Below are positions 1 through 8,179 of a DNA stretch of 21,876 bases, piece after piece (within the stretch, counting starts at the first letter, position 1; every line of letters begins with the position of its first letter). Location: positions 1 through 21,876 of the forward strand of contig LT649525.1 of NCBI GenBank assembly GCA_900128395.1, read 5' to 3'. The notes under the pieces are model-generated. The model was not told where the DNA came from. It was given only the letters and a program-made list of their open reading frames with translations, and searched no databases. The DNA comes from Stramenopiles sp. TOSAG23-2. Taxonomy: Eukaryota > Sar. Both the position numbers and the translations under genes were made by a program.

Positions 1-3
1 ACC

Positions 4-2913
4 ATGGATAAGGAAAAAAATTCATTTGTACATAATGAAAAATACCAAGTCAGATACGACCAATCGTATGCGCAAATGACCGGCAATGTTGGAAAGTTAG
101 TTGCATTTGATATTACTAAATTAAGCAAAAAAAAGTACAAAAAGTTTAAAAAATTGTTAAAAGATTGTCCAGAACTCTCAAACGATGAAAATAACATAGT
201 AGATTACAATGCGGAAAGTAAACCCGTGCAACTACAAATTCAACATTCTTCATTTTTGGGTGGAAAAACGAAGAAATTTGTTAATTATCAAGGACGATTA
301 ATGATACATCTCCCTCAGCAAATAATAGGCGACACACTTGATCCAGCTCCATGTGTAGTTTTGCATTGCTCGCCAAATACAGAGAATGAGAAAGAAAAAA
401 ATAATTTAGACGATATTCATATTATTATGGATGAAGATTCAATTACAAATGAATTAGGTACCATAAAAAAAGAAGATTTTTGTTTCGAAATTAAACGCGA
501 TGATGAAGCAGTATCAATTGTTGATAAAAAACACAAAAGACCATTATTGATGGATGATCGATTAACGTCTGATAATAACGACAAAGAAGATGATGGGGAA
601 AAAAAGAAAAAGAAGAAAAAACACAGGAAAAAAAAGAAAATATATGTAGATGAAATGGTACTATCAGCAGATACTGCGGACGATCTTGAAGATTGGCTGT
701 CGGATATTAAAGAAACGACCAGAATATGTCGAAAAATTGTAAAGTATGTGGATGCTATCTATGAGAAAGAAGTAGAATCAAGAGAAGAAGAGGATAATAT
801 TAAATGGTTAGAAAATCAAACTGAGTTGCAATATAAAAATAATAATAATAGTAGTGATGATGATGATGCACCGGAAGTTGAAAGTAGTGATATACAAAGT
901 GAGCAGCATAAAAAATATGATATGAAAAAAGATCATGGAGGGAATGAATTTGAAGATGATGAGGATGACAATGATGTTAGTGATAGTATTGCTAAATCAC
1001 GCGAAAAAGCAAGAAAGAAACGCATGGAAAATATGCAAATAATTACTGGCAAAGGAACTATGACTGACGAAGAGGAAGAAGCATTTTGGGAGGCAAGGTC
1101 ATTGGATCCATATAAAGAACACCGGAAAAAAATGGAAAATATAAAAGAAGAGTTTTACGAAGCGGAAATTGCATCTACTAAACTGATTGACGAGATCGAA
1201 AAAGCAGAATCCCCAGAGCAAGAATTTACAGTGCATCATATTACAGTTCCTGCAAAAACATATAATTTACAAAATGAAATTTTAGTCACTGCAGAACGTG
1301 CACATGGCACAGCTGTATCATCAGAAGCCTTAAAATTTATATCCAAAACTGTACATGATGAATATGTAAAAAATAAAAAAAATAAAACAAAATACAAAAT
1401 GGGTAAAAGCAATGCTTCAACAAATAGTACAAATGGTACATTTTTAGAAAATAGTAGCAATGGAACAAATATCTCATTTACAGGAGGGTCTCAATTGTAT
1501 TCTACTGCATCAACCGCAACATCTTCAGATTTTAGGCCAAACATATTACGCTCAGAAAGTGAATGGGATACGAAAATTGAGTTTTTCCAAGCTCGTGTAA
1601 AAGGCTTGTGTGAAGAAGCAGATTTATTTGTTATTGATTCAAAATTACTGGGCGACTTGGATATGTACGGTGGATTTAGATTAGAGGACAAGTTTGAAGT
1701 CGAAAGGAAGCTGAAAACAGCTGGCAGACCATTGAAAATCAACTTCAAGTTAATCAAAAAAGAACTATATGCTGAATGTGATTATTGGTTTGAAGAATTA
1801 GGAAGGCCAACTCATCCAGTGCGCTTAGCTCGTCATGGTCAATTGTTATTGGACAGAAATTCATTATATGATGACTTGCTGGATTTGAATGATCGTTTAC
1901 GTGATGCAGAAAATAAAGCGTTACCATACATTGAAAAGCTTGAATCGTTTTTAGCTTCATATGAGAAACAAGTTAAAGATAATAAAAGGAATTATGGTTC
2001 CAACAATCACAACAATAATATCATTAAGGATTCAACGGAGGTTGTTGTTACTAGGATAATAGAGGGTGAAAATATTTTGCAAAAAAGACGTGTTCAAGAA
2101 TTAAAGAAAGTCTTATTTAAATTTGGTAAGGTTTGGCCACCAGATGAAAGGAAATTTCCAAATCATAAATTGCCAGCTGAAGGTGTCGCATTATATCATG
2201 CATTTATACACAGCGGTCCTGATTCTACACGTTATAATAATACTTTTGAGGTTGCAAAAGCTTTGGATGAAATTATTTCAAATGGAAGGATAGCTGGTAC
2301 GAATTCATTAATTGCAAATAATAAAACGAAGTCATTTGATAAAGTATTAGCTGCTACATTGTTAAAACATGGAATAAATCCAAAAGCATTTGAGGCATCT
2401 GTTGAATATAATAATTATGTTACTGGGCATACGAAAAATATAAATCATACGATCAAATGTATAAAAAAACTGTTAACACGAAAAGAAAATGCACGTACAA
2501 AGCAATTACGTAAATTATTTAATCAGTTTTATCCAAAAACTCATGAAGGCATTACTGCCAAATGCATTTTTAATCATTTATTTAAAAACAATCGAAGCGA
2601 ACATGAGAAAAAATTGTCAATAATTGATTCAAATACTATGGAAGGTAGCTTTCATAATTATTTGCCACAAGTGGTCATACCTTTATATAAGCCAGCAACA
2701 TATAAAAAATGTTTTGAAGAAATAGTCAAATTTCAAGGTACAGGTAAAGACGGTAAAACTTATTCCTCGCATATGAATATAGGTAAAGATGAAAATGATA
2801 ATAAATATGATGATAATAATGATAATGGTATGAGTTTTCGAAATAAAAAAGTTGGTTTCAAACAATTTAAAAATTGGGCTCTTAGTAAGTGGCAACCATG
2901 TTTACGCGTTTGA
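4..2913 (+). CDS. Large charged hypothetical protein with a possible PH-like segment
   Basis: I do not recognise the family of this 969-residue intronless protein. It is rich in Lys, Asp, Glu and Asn. A lysine run lies near residues 199-213, and an Asn/Ser/Asp tract near 279-290. The stretch LSADTADDLEDWLSDI (residues about 220-235) resembles the C-terminal helix of pleckstrin-homology domains, and the preceding FCFEIKRDDEAVSIVD could be PH strands, with the lysine run inserted between them. This is a resemblance only. The middle (about 515-690) and the C-terminal part (about 700-870) look globular and helical, with no motif I can name. No signal peptide or membrane segment is visible. The start is supported by the good context accATGg, but only three upstream bases are in view, so an earlier exon cannot be excluded. 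It ends with TGA. The gene is convergent with the next one. Confidence 0.8.
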   Translation: MDKEKNSFVHNEKYQVRYDQSYAQMTGNVGKLVAFDITKLSKKKYKKFKKLLKDCPELSNDENNIVDYNAESKPVQLQIQHSSFLGGKTKKFVNYQGRLMIHLPQQIIGDTLDPAPCVVLHCSPNTENEKEKNNLDDIHIIMDEDSITNELGTIKKEDFCFEIKRDDEAVSIVDKKHKRPLLMDDRLTSDNNDKEDDGEKKKKKKKHRKKKKIYVDEMVLSADTADDLEDWLSDIKETTRICRKIVKYVDAIYEKEVESREEEDNIKWLENQTELQYKNNNNSSDDDDAPEVESSDIQSEQHKKYDMKKDHGGNEFEDDEDDNDVSDSIAKSREKARKKRMENMQIITGKGTMTDEEEEAFWEARSLDPYKEHRKKMENIKEEFYEAEIASTKLIDEIEKAESPEQEFTVHHITVPAKTYNLQNEILVTAERAHGTAVSSEALKFISKTVHDEYVKNKKNKTKYKMGKSNASTNSTNGTFLENSSNGTNISFTGGSQLYSTASTATSSDFRPNILRSESEWDTKIEFFQARVKGLCEEADLFVIDSKLLGDLDMYGGFRLEDKFEVERKLKTAGRPLKINFKLIKKELYAECDYWFEELGRPTHPVRLARHGQLLLDRNSLYDDLLDLNDRLRDAENKALPYIEKLESFLASYEKQVKDNKRNYGSNNHNNNIIKDSTEVVVTRIIEGENILQKRRVQELKKVLFKFGKVWPPDERKFPNHKLPAEGVALYHAFIHSGPDSTRYNNTFEVAKALDEIISNGRIAGTNSLIANNKTKSFDKVLAATLLKHGINPKAFEASVEYNNYVTGHTKNINHTIKCIKKLLTRKENARTKQLRKLFNQFYPKTHEGITAKCIFNHLFKNNRSEHEKKLSIIDSNTMEGSFHNYLPQVVIPLYKPATYKKCFEEIVKFQGTGKDGKTYSSHMNIGKDENDNKYDDNNDNGMSFRNKKVGFKQFKNWALSKWQPCLRV

Positions 2914-3014
2914 GACACTGTTATTTACACAATTATGTACGAACGTACGAACGTATCATACGAGTATGTATATATTAATATATACGTGATGTAGAGTAGG
3001 AATTATCATGATTA

Positions 3015-3020
3015 AATAAA
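3015..3020 (+). terminator. Candidate polyadenylation signal AATAAA
   Basis: An AATAAA hexamer lies about 100 nt after the stop of the large charged protein and is followed by an A-rich run. It is a plausible poly(A) signal. In DNA this AT-rich the hexamer also occurs by chance. Confidence 0.3.
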
Positions 3021-3121
3021 AAAATAAGTTATGCATTAATTATTTAAATATGATACACTTAGTACGAATACACGAACCATATACGTATGATATACTCGTA
3101 CGAAACACATATTTTTCGTAT

Positions 3122-3667
3122 TCATGCTCCATCTTCAGCTCCTGCATCCACAGCTGCAGCTTCATTCTCTCTCTTAATATCATCCGGGCTTTTTATTGAA
3201 TATGTTAATGCTTGCCATTCTCCTTCTTTTTCGACTTTATATACAAGTTGTACCGTTTGTTTAGATACCAGGCCTGATTCTTTTGCGTATTGTTTGGGGT
3301 TACCAGACAAATTCAATACTGCATCTCCTTGAAAATCGACCATTAACCCTCTATTATTAAGTACAGTTAAATATGGCGTAATATTTTGTTTCATATAATC
3401 TTCCCATTGCTGTATACTACTTCTTATTTCCTTGATATCATCTGATTCGTCTTCTAAATTTTCAACTTCACCTTCAATTTTAATTTTACGTTCTAGATCC
3501 TGCCCAAGTTCACCTAAAGTGGAATTAGCTATGTTCTGTTTCTCATTAATTTGCTCTAACATTTGTTCTTTCGTATATGTCTTTACATAGTCCAATAAGA
3601 TATTATTTGTTACATTAATATTAAATAAATGTTCTAAATTATCGCCGTAGGTTAATTTAATAAACAT
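3122..3667 (-). CDS. CXorf65-like small protein with a coiled-coil insertion
   Basis: This 181-residue protein starts MFIKLTYGDNLEHLFNIN, which matches the conserved N terminus of CXorf65-family proteins (start of the type MFI-x-I-K-x-GDN-xx-FLVN). The Pfam family is misleadingly named after IL2RG. After a Lys/Glu-rich, probably coiled-coil segment (about residues 33-100) comes a second block. It reads GLMVDFQGDAVLNLSGNP, then YAKESGLVSKQTVQLVYKV, and fits the family pattern of a strand, a loop and a conserved valine-rich strand near 'YVCKVE'. The C-terminal 20 residues are acidic and alanine-rich. The length is close to the human relative, as I remember it. The molecular function of the family is not established. 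The start Met aligns with the family start. No membrane segment is seen. The assignment rests on remembered patterns and is moderate. Confidence 0.6.
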   Translation of the reverse strand: MFIKLTYGDNLEHLFNINVTNNILLDYVKTYTKEQMLEQINEKQNIANSTLGELGQDLERKIKIEGEVENLEDESDDIKEIRSSIQQWEDYMKQNITPYLTVLNNRGLMVDFQGDAVLNLSGNPKQYAKESGLVSKQTVQLVYKVEKEGEWQALTYSIKSPDDIKRENEAAAVDAGAEDGA

Positions 3668-4375
3668 CTTTATTTATAATTTTCTCTTCTTTTCAACGTT
3701 ATTATTTTACAATGTTACAATGTACGATAATTATTGTATTTGATATTGTTGGTCGTTTTCTTCTCCTCTCTTTCTTGTATATGTATAGTCGTACAGTCAT
3801 ACATTACTTTTACGATATGGCATAGGCAACATAGATAATATCTTTCATATCGTATTACACGATAGAAAACGGATTTGTTGTTTCATCATGGCACCATGAA
3901 TGAAACAGCAACAATGTAATAGGTATAGCAGCCTGAAAATGTAATATAGCACTACTCACCATTGAAAGGATTGCCTGGATATTTTGACCAAAAAAATAGA
4001 AGCAAAATTATAATGGTGTCTTAATTCACTTGTTAGAGTATAATAAAGGGAATACATCCTTATATAATATTAATAATTATGGATATTTTAAAAAAAGATG
4101 GGTTGAAACATTGAACAGAAATGTAATATCTGTAATTTAATATCGGGTGCTACTTAGAGAATTAACAAAAATTGAAGAAACAACATTATTTTTACAATTT
4201 TTTAAAAAAGTATAGTTCATTGGTTTGGTTGCCAGAAAATCATTTATATATACTGGGACGACTGACCTATACCACCACGCGCAGTGGTAAGAGTGGCACT
4301 AGATTACTATCAGTTATCAGTTATTACATAATCATTATTGTATATATTTAAAATATGTATATCTTATATATCTTT
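3668..4375. other. Spacer between the CXorf65-like and ACOT13-like genes
   Basis: This spacer of about 700 bp is upstream of the CXorf65-like gene and downstream of the thioesterase gene; both lie on the minus strand. It contains a strong imperfect hairpin (3875-3914), a small ACCAC/GTGGT inverted repeat near 4271-4285, and a doubtful minus-strand reading frame with a possible 27-nt intron (3845-4057, see findings). I see no tRNA or other RNA gene. Confidence 0.7.
3875..3914. repeat. Imperfect 17-bp stem hairpin
   Basis: TTGTT, GTTTCAT and CATGG on the left pair with CCATG, ATGAAAC and AACAA on the right. The loop is the two bases CA. There is a one-base bulge (3899) and a three-base bulge (3907-3909). 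It could be a structured RNA element, a cruciform-prone site or a relic. Its function is unknown. Confidence 0.6.
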
Positions 4376-5044
4376 TTATGTTTTATTGGTAAAAATGTTT
4401 GTACTTGTAAATGCTTTTGTGTGCCGTCCAGTTGCAATAAGTGTACCATCTTTCCGTTTCAAATCAACTTGGGTGAATCCTAATTTTTTACCAGTTTTCA
4501 ATACAGTGCCATCAATATAAACATCTTCATTATGCATACCTGCGCGTATAAAATTAACATTAATGTCTACGCTAACTCCAGGTCTTGTCGGATCATTCCC
4601 TAACAATGCCAATGTGCCAACGACATCAACCAAAGTGCAAATTGCACCACCATGTAAATTTTTATTTGCATTATGTAAATGACTTTCTACAGGTATGACA
4701 CATTTTACTTTTCCATCACCAATTTCTAATATTTTTAAATTGGTTAAACATTTATCAAACCTATCTCCAGTATGTGTATATAACCCTAATAAAGCATTCG
4801 CACCCATTGTCCTGGCTTTTTCAATAAATGACAATTTCTCTGCCTTTACCTCTGTCGATTCACTATCATTAAGATTAATATTGCTAAAACATGATGATGT
4901 GGTACTAATGCTATTAAAGAAATATAATTTATTATAATTCTTATTATTATTTACATTATTTATGATGCTGGAAGAAGTTTTCATTTTTTGCTGTTGCTTT
5001 ATCTTGTAAAAGTTGCATATGCGATTCCATTTTATTTTCATCAT
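4376..5044 (-). CDS. Acyl-CoA thioesterase, hotdog fold, ACOT13/THEM2-like
   Basis: This 222-residue protein hydrolyses acyl-CoA to free fatty acid and CoA if it behaves like its family. The hotdog domain spans about residues 85-213. The signature LHGGAICTLVD lies at 130-140, followed by GVSVDINVNF (156-165), KKLGFTQVDL and the closing GRHTK. The catalytic residues described for human THEM2/ACOT13 (Asn50, Asp65, Ser83) line up with Asn125, Asp140 and Ser158, with identical spacing, so the enzyme should be active. About 70 N-terminal residues precede the domain. They are Lys/Asn/Ser-rich with few acids up to residue 57, which fits a mitochondrial presequence (inferred). ATGs at residues 1, 2 and 21 are possible starts. 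The gene is head to head with the Era-like GTPase. The C-terminal codons AAT AAA coincide with an AATAAA hexamer. Confidence 0.88.
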   Translation of the reverse strand: MMKIKWNRICNFYKIKQQQKMKTSSSIINNVNNNKNYNKLYFFNSISTTSSCFSNINLNDSESTEVKAEKLSFIEKARTMGANALLGLYTHTGDRFDKCLTNLKILEIGDGKVKCVIPVESHLHNANKNLHGGAICTLVDVVGTLALLGNDPTRPGVSVDINVNFIRAGMHNEDVYIDGTVLKTGKKLGFTQVDLKRKDGTLIATGRHTKAFTSTNIFTNKT

Positions 5045-5412
5045 TTTTTTGATGATATTAACTGATAGTAATATTTCTGATATTTCTTATATTTCTTTTG
5101 ATGAAAGGAAAAGGATTCTATTTTGTTCTTGACATTTTGCTATTCTGTTAATTATATTATTTAACAGAGCAACGCAGTTATTATTACTTGGTATTTAAGT
5201 TGCCAACAAAAACAAAACTTATATATTTATTAAATATATTGTTTTTTTTTTTGTATGTATTATATTGTGGTGTGCTATTATAAAAATTAAAATAAATAAA
5301 ACAATAGATTTTATGTGAGAACGTATGAACCAACAACAATATCAAACATATCAACACACATGCCAATCATTTGATAATAATATAAATAACAATCTACCAA
5401 TACATCATAGCT
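5045..5412. promoter_or_regulatory. Divergent promoter region, ACOT13-like / Era-like
   Basis: This 368-bp AT-rich gap separates two genes transcribed away from each other, so it must carry both 5' ends. It holds a T tract near 5240-5252 and many ATT/TAT runs. I see no clear TATA box or recognised factor site. The reading frame of the Era gene is closed upstream by TAA at 5383-5385. Confidence 0.55.
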
Positions 5413-6468
5413 ATGAATCGCATGCAAATGGCTACGAAAATATTGCGTGTATCAATTGTTGGATCACCAAATGCAGGAAAATCAACATTATTGAATTGTT
5501 TTTTTCCATCTCAACAACAAATTGCTGCTGTTTCACCAAAATATAACACGACTCGTGAACAGTATCGCGGTGTATTTACAGACATGGAACGACAGACACA
5601 AATAATATTTACAGATACACCTGGGATCGTGCAACAGGCGGAGAATAGGAAAAGATATTTCCGCACATTAGTAACAGAAGCAGTTGATAGTATTGATCAA
5701 GAAAGTATCGATATTGTATTATTAGTAGTAGATGCTGCGGCGAAGTTATCAAATCGAAGAAAAAATTCCATGTTGAAAGTTAGAGATTTATGTATTCAAC
5801 AAAATGTCGATTTGTTTTTAATTTTAAACAAAATAGATTATATAAAAAATAAGCGTGAATTACTACCATTAACTAATTCGATTAATGATATATTAAAATA
5901 TGAAGAAATTGATATAATATCAAAAAATGTAAACCAAAATAAAAAAATGGAAAAAAAGAAAGGTAAAAACAATAATAGTAATGAAAAAAAAATCAAACAA
6001 TCGAAAAAAACAAATAAAATATTATTCAATGGTCCAAGTGAAGTGCATTATATTTCAGCAAAAGAAAATGATGATGGTGTTGATATTTTAAAAGAGTCAT
6101 TGTTTAATCGTGCATATGAAGGTGAATGGCAATATGATGAAGATGAATTTACTGAATTGGATGATAATGATATAATAGCTGAAATTATACGTGAACAATT
6201 ATTTCAAACATATCAAAAAGAAATACCATATATTGTAGAACAAATGACAACAAATAAAGACCATATAACACCCGAACATTTATTACTTGAACAAACGTTC
6301 TATGTACCAAGAGAATCAATGCGTCGAGTTTTACATGGGAAAAACTTCAGCGTTATCAATAAAATAAGAAAAAAATGTGAAAAAAGATTGACAGAATTAT
6401 ATAATGAATTATATGGTTATGAAAAGGTAACATTGAGATTAGTTGTCAAATTAAAAAAGAGTCGTTAG
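5413..6468 (+). CDS. Era-like GTPase with C-terminal KH domain (ERAL1-type)
   Basis: This 351-residue protein belongs to the Era family, GTPases that bind small-subunit rRNA and help assemble ribosomes, in eukaryotes in mitochondria or plastids. The motifs are G1 GSPNAGKST (17-25), G2 Thr in NTTRE (45-49), G3 DTPG (68-71), G4 NKID (139-142) and G5 SAK (215-217). The Era-type KH region spans about 255-350. Its GXXG loop reads GKNF (309-312), so the second glycine is missing. A low-complexity Lys/Asn insertion (about 172-202) lies between G4 and G5. The start ATG is the first in frame after a stop; only about ten residues precede the G domain, so no convincing organelle presequence is visible. 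An upstream exon ending at the AG at 5409-5410 is possible. The stop is TAG. The gene is convergent with the mARC-like gene. Confidence 0.9.
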   Translation: MNRMQMATKILRVSIVGSPNAGKSTLLNCFFPSQQQIAAVSPKYNTTREQYRGVFTDMERQTQIIFTDTPGIVQQAENRKRYFRTLVTEAVDSIDQESIDIVLLVVDAAAKLSNRRKNSMLKVRDLCIQQNVDLFLILNKIDYIKNKRELLPLTNSINDILKYEEIDIISKNVNQNKKMEKKKGKNNNSNEKKIKQSKKTNKILFNGPSEVHYISAKENDDGVDILKESLFNRAYEGEWQYDEDEFTELDDNDIIAEIIREQLFQTYQKEIPYIVEQMTTNKDHITPEHLLLEQTFYVPRESMRRVLHGKNFSVINKIRKKCEKRLTELYNELYGYEKVTLRLVVKLKKSR

Positions 6469-6667
6469 TAATATAGATCTTGATCTTAGACAGTCGTCTA
6501 TATTTTAGCTCAAACTCTATTTATAGATAAAATGCAATATCCATGTGTACGAATTCGTATGCATATCTGCTCGTTAACTTTAAGGGGAAAAAAATACCAC
6601 ACACTCTCTGTTGGAATAGTAGAAAATACGTTCGTAAAAAATACGCGTATAAAAAAATTTTACCGGG

Positions 6668-6681
6668 AATAAAATTTTATT
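6668..6681. terminator. Palindromic AATAAA, possible two-way poly(A) signal
   Basis: AATAAAATTTTATT is a perfect 14-bp palindrome that gives AATAAA on both strands. It lies in the 255-bp spacer between two convergent genes, about 43 bp past the mARC-like stop and 200 bp past the Era-like stop, so it could serve both. AT-rich palindromes of this length also arise by chance. Confidence 0.35.
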
Positions 6682-6723
6682 TTGTGATACGGCCCATATT
6701 ATGATATTTTACCAAAACCCATT

Positions 6724-8179
6724 TTATAACTCATCCAACATACTTTCAATTGTATTTGTATGACTACTAATTTTTAATATTGAAATCAAAACAATAAACG
6801 CAACTCCCAATGTCAAAACAAATGCAAGCATAATACGACCACAAGTTTTTTTTGGTAAGTTATGAAATACAAAACAATTAACCATATCACCAATTTGTAT
6901 CTCTGTTGAATCAGCACCTTCGCCATCCCATCCGATATGTACACTAAATGTAGGACCTTGCCATTGTTCTTCCCATTCTTTATCAATTGCTTTCAAAGGG
7001 AACATTGATTTTAAAGTCTTTTGCGGCAGTCGTTTGTTTTTTGGATATAGCCAATCGCCTGTCTCTGGATTCCTAGCCGGTACTGTGCAACGTGGACAAC
7101 GTTTTAGATAACGAAATTTAGCATCATTTCCGATTTGAAAGTATTTCCATGTTTCTTCCTCAAATGCATTAGCACTACTATTATTTGCTATAGTATCATC
7201 GCCATTAGTAATTAGCACAACAATATTTGGTCTGAAACATGTAATAGGATGCTTTGATGGTAAATTAGGTTGAACTTCATTATAAATTCTTTTCTTATTA
7301 TTATTGATTGGACTTACTTTACTACTACCATTCATCATCTCATCATTCACTTCATACCTCATTTCATCACGTAATAAATTCAATGAGTTTAATGATGCTA
7401 TATTCAACGGGGAAAAATCACTATAATATACTCGATCTTGTGCTGATACTGGTACATCTCGCATACGAAATGGTGATCCTTTTCCTTCTTTTTGTAAATC
7501 TACATCATGGCTAAAAGGCATTTGTTTTGCTGCGTGTAATCAGATACGGTATTATACATAAAAGCGTGATGTGTTGTTAGAGAGACATTTCTCCTATCTA
7601 GGAGAGGAGATAAACAGAATGTTACTTACGCCCAGCATATGTACTTAAATGTCTTGCAGCGTCTTTGCTACATGCGCGTACTAATACATATGTTGCCAAT
7701 GGCTTTGAACGTCTACCTGTCGATTTTTCTGTATCGTTTAAATATACAGATAACCATCTGGTAACTTCATCGCCACAATTCCATCCAGGCAAAACTCCCA
7801 TAGACCATCCACCGTTCGACGTAGTAGAACGCCCAGCACACTCAACTAAGACTTGTGCATTTTTTTCATATTTCTTTTCATCCGTATAAACTTTTACTTT
7901 CTTTCCCATATTAGGTGCTGATAGTATTAAAACATCTTTTCTATTTTCGTTTTCAAACTCCACTGTAATACTAGCTAATGTTGGTAATTGCCGTTGGGAC
8001 AATGCTTGCTTTTCTGTATATCGATCGCCGTTGATATCAACAATACAAAATATACGATCTAGTTGAAAACCCATTGAATTTAATTTTGTTTTACGTAAAG
8101 AAATAGGTTGGCATGCTTTGATTGGGTATACATACAAGCCTACAACTTTCGCTACATTTGTAGAAGAGTTATTAGACAT
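6724..8179 (-). CDS. mARC-like MOSC-domain molybdenum protein, two exons, C-terminal membrane anchor
   Basis: Two exons (8179-7630 and 7529-6724) join through a 100-nt intron into a 451-residue protein. Exon 1 carries the MOSC N-terminal barrel: VGLYVYPIKACQPISL (about 13-28), GFQLDRIFCIVD, TEKQ and CGDEVTRWLSVYL. Exon 2 carries the MOSC domain: YYSDFSPLNIASLNSL, CFRPNIVV and the CPRC pair (spliced residues 328 and 331). One cysteine of this pair, probably the second, should be the Mo ligand known from mARC proteins; NPETGDW, KTLKS and a terminal IQIGDMV follow. mARC enzymes reduce N-hydroxylated substrates with electrons from cytochrome b5 and its reductase, usually on the outer mitochondrial membrane. 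Here a hydrophobic segment (about 416-435) sits near the C terminus, while animal mARC is anchored by its N terminus. An Asn-rich loop interrupts the domain near residues 250-265. Confidence 0.88.
7530..7629 (-). other. Intron of the mARC-like gene (100 nt)
   Basis: The donor is GGGC|GTAAGT and the acceptor is ACACGCAG|CA. The phase is 1 on both sides, giving a Pro codon at the junction and then Lys-Gln-Met-Pro. Without splicing, translation stops two codons after the junction. The length is not a multiple of three. Inside, 7590-7605 is a near-perfect inverted repeat (TCTCCTA / TAGGAGA, two-base centre). Confidence 0.85.

Noticed and set aside
5325-5546. Frame starting 88 bp before the Era-like gene, considered as a presequence for it
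   Set aside because: It is in a different frame, and I see no GT donor between its ATG and the Era start, so it cannot be spliced on simply. It then reads across the G1 motif in the wrong frame.
7622-8179. The N-terminal MOSC barrel as a separate truncated gene or a frameshifted pseudogene
   Set aside because: A canonical 100-nt intron with matching phase joins it cleanly to the C-terminal MOSC domain, and all conserved blocks are present.
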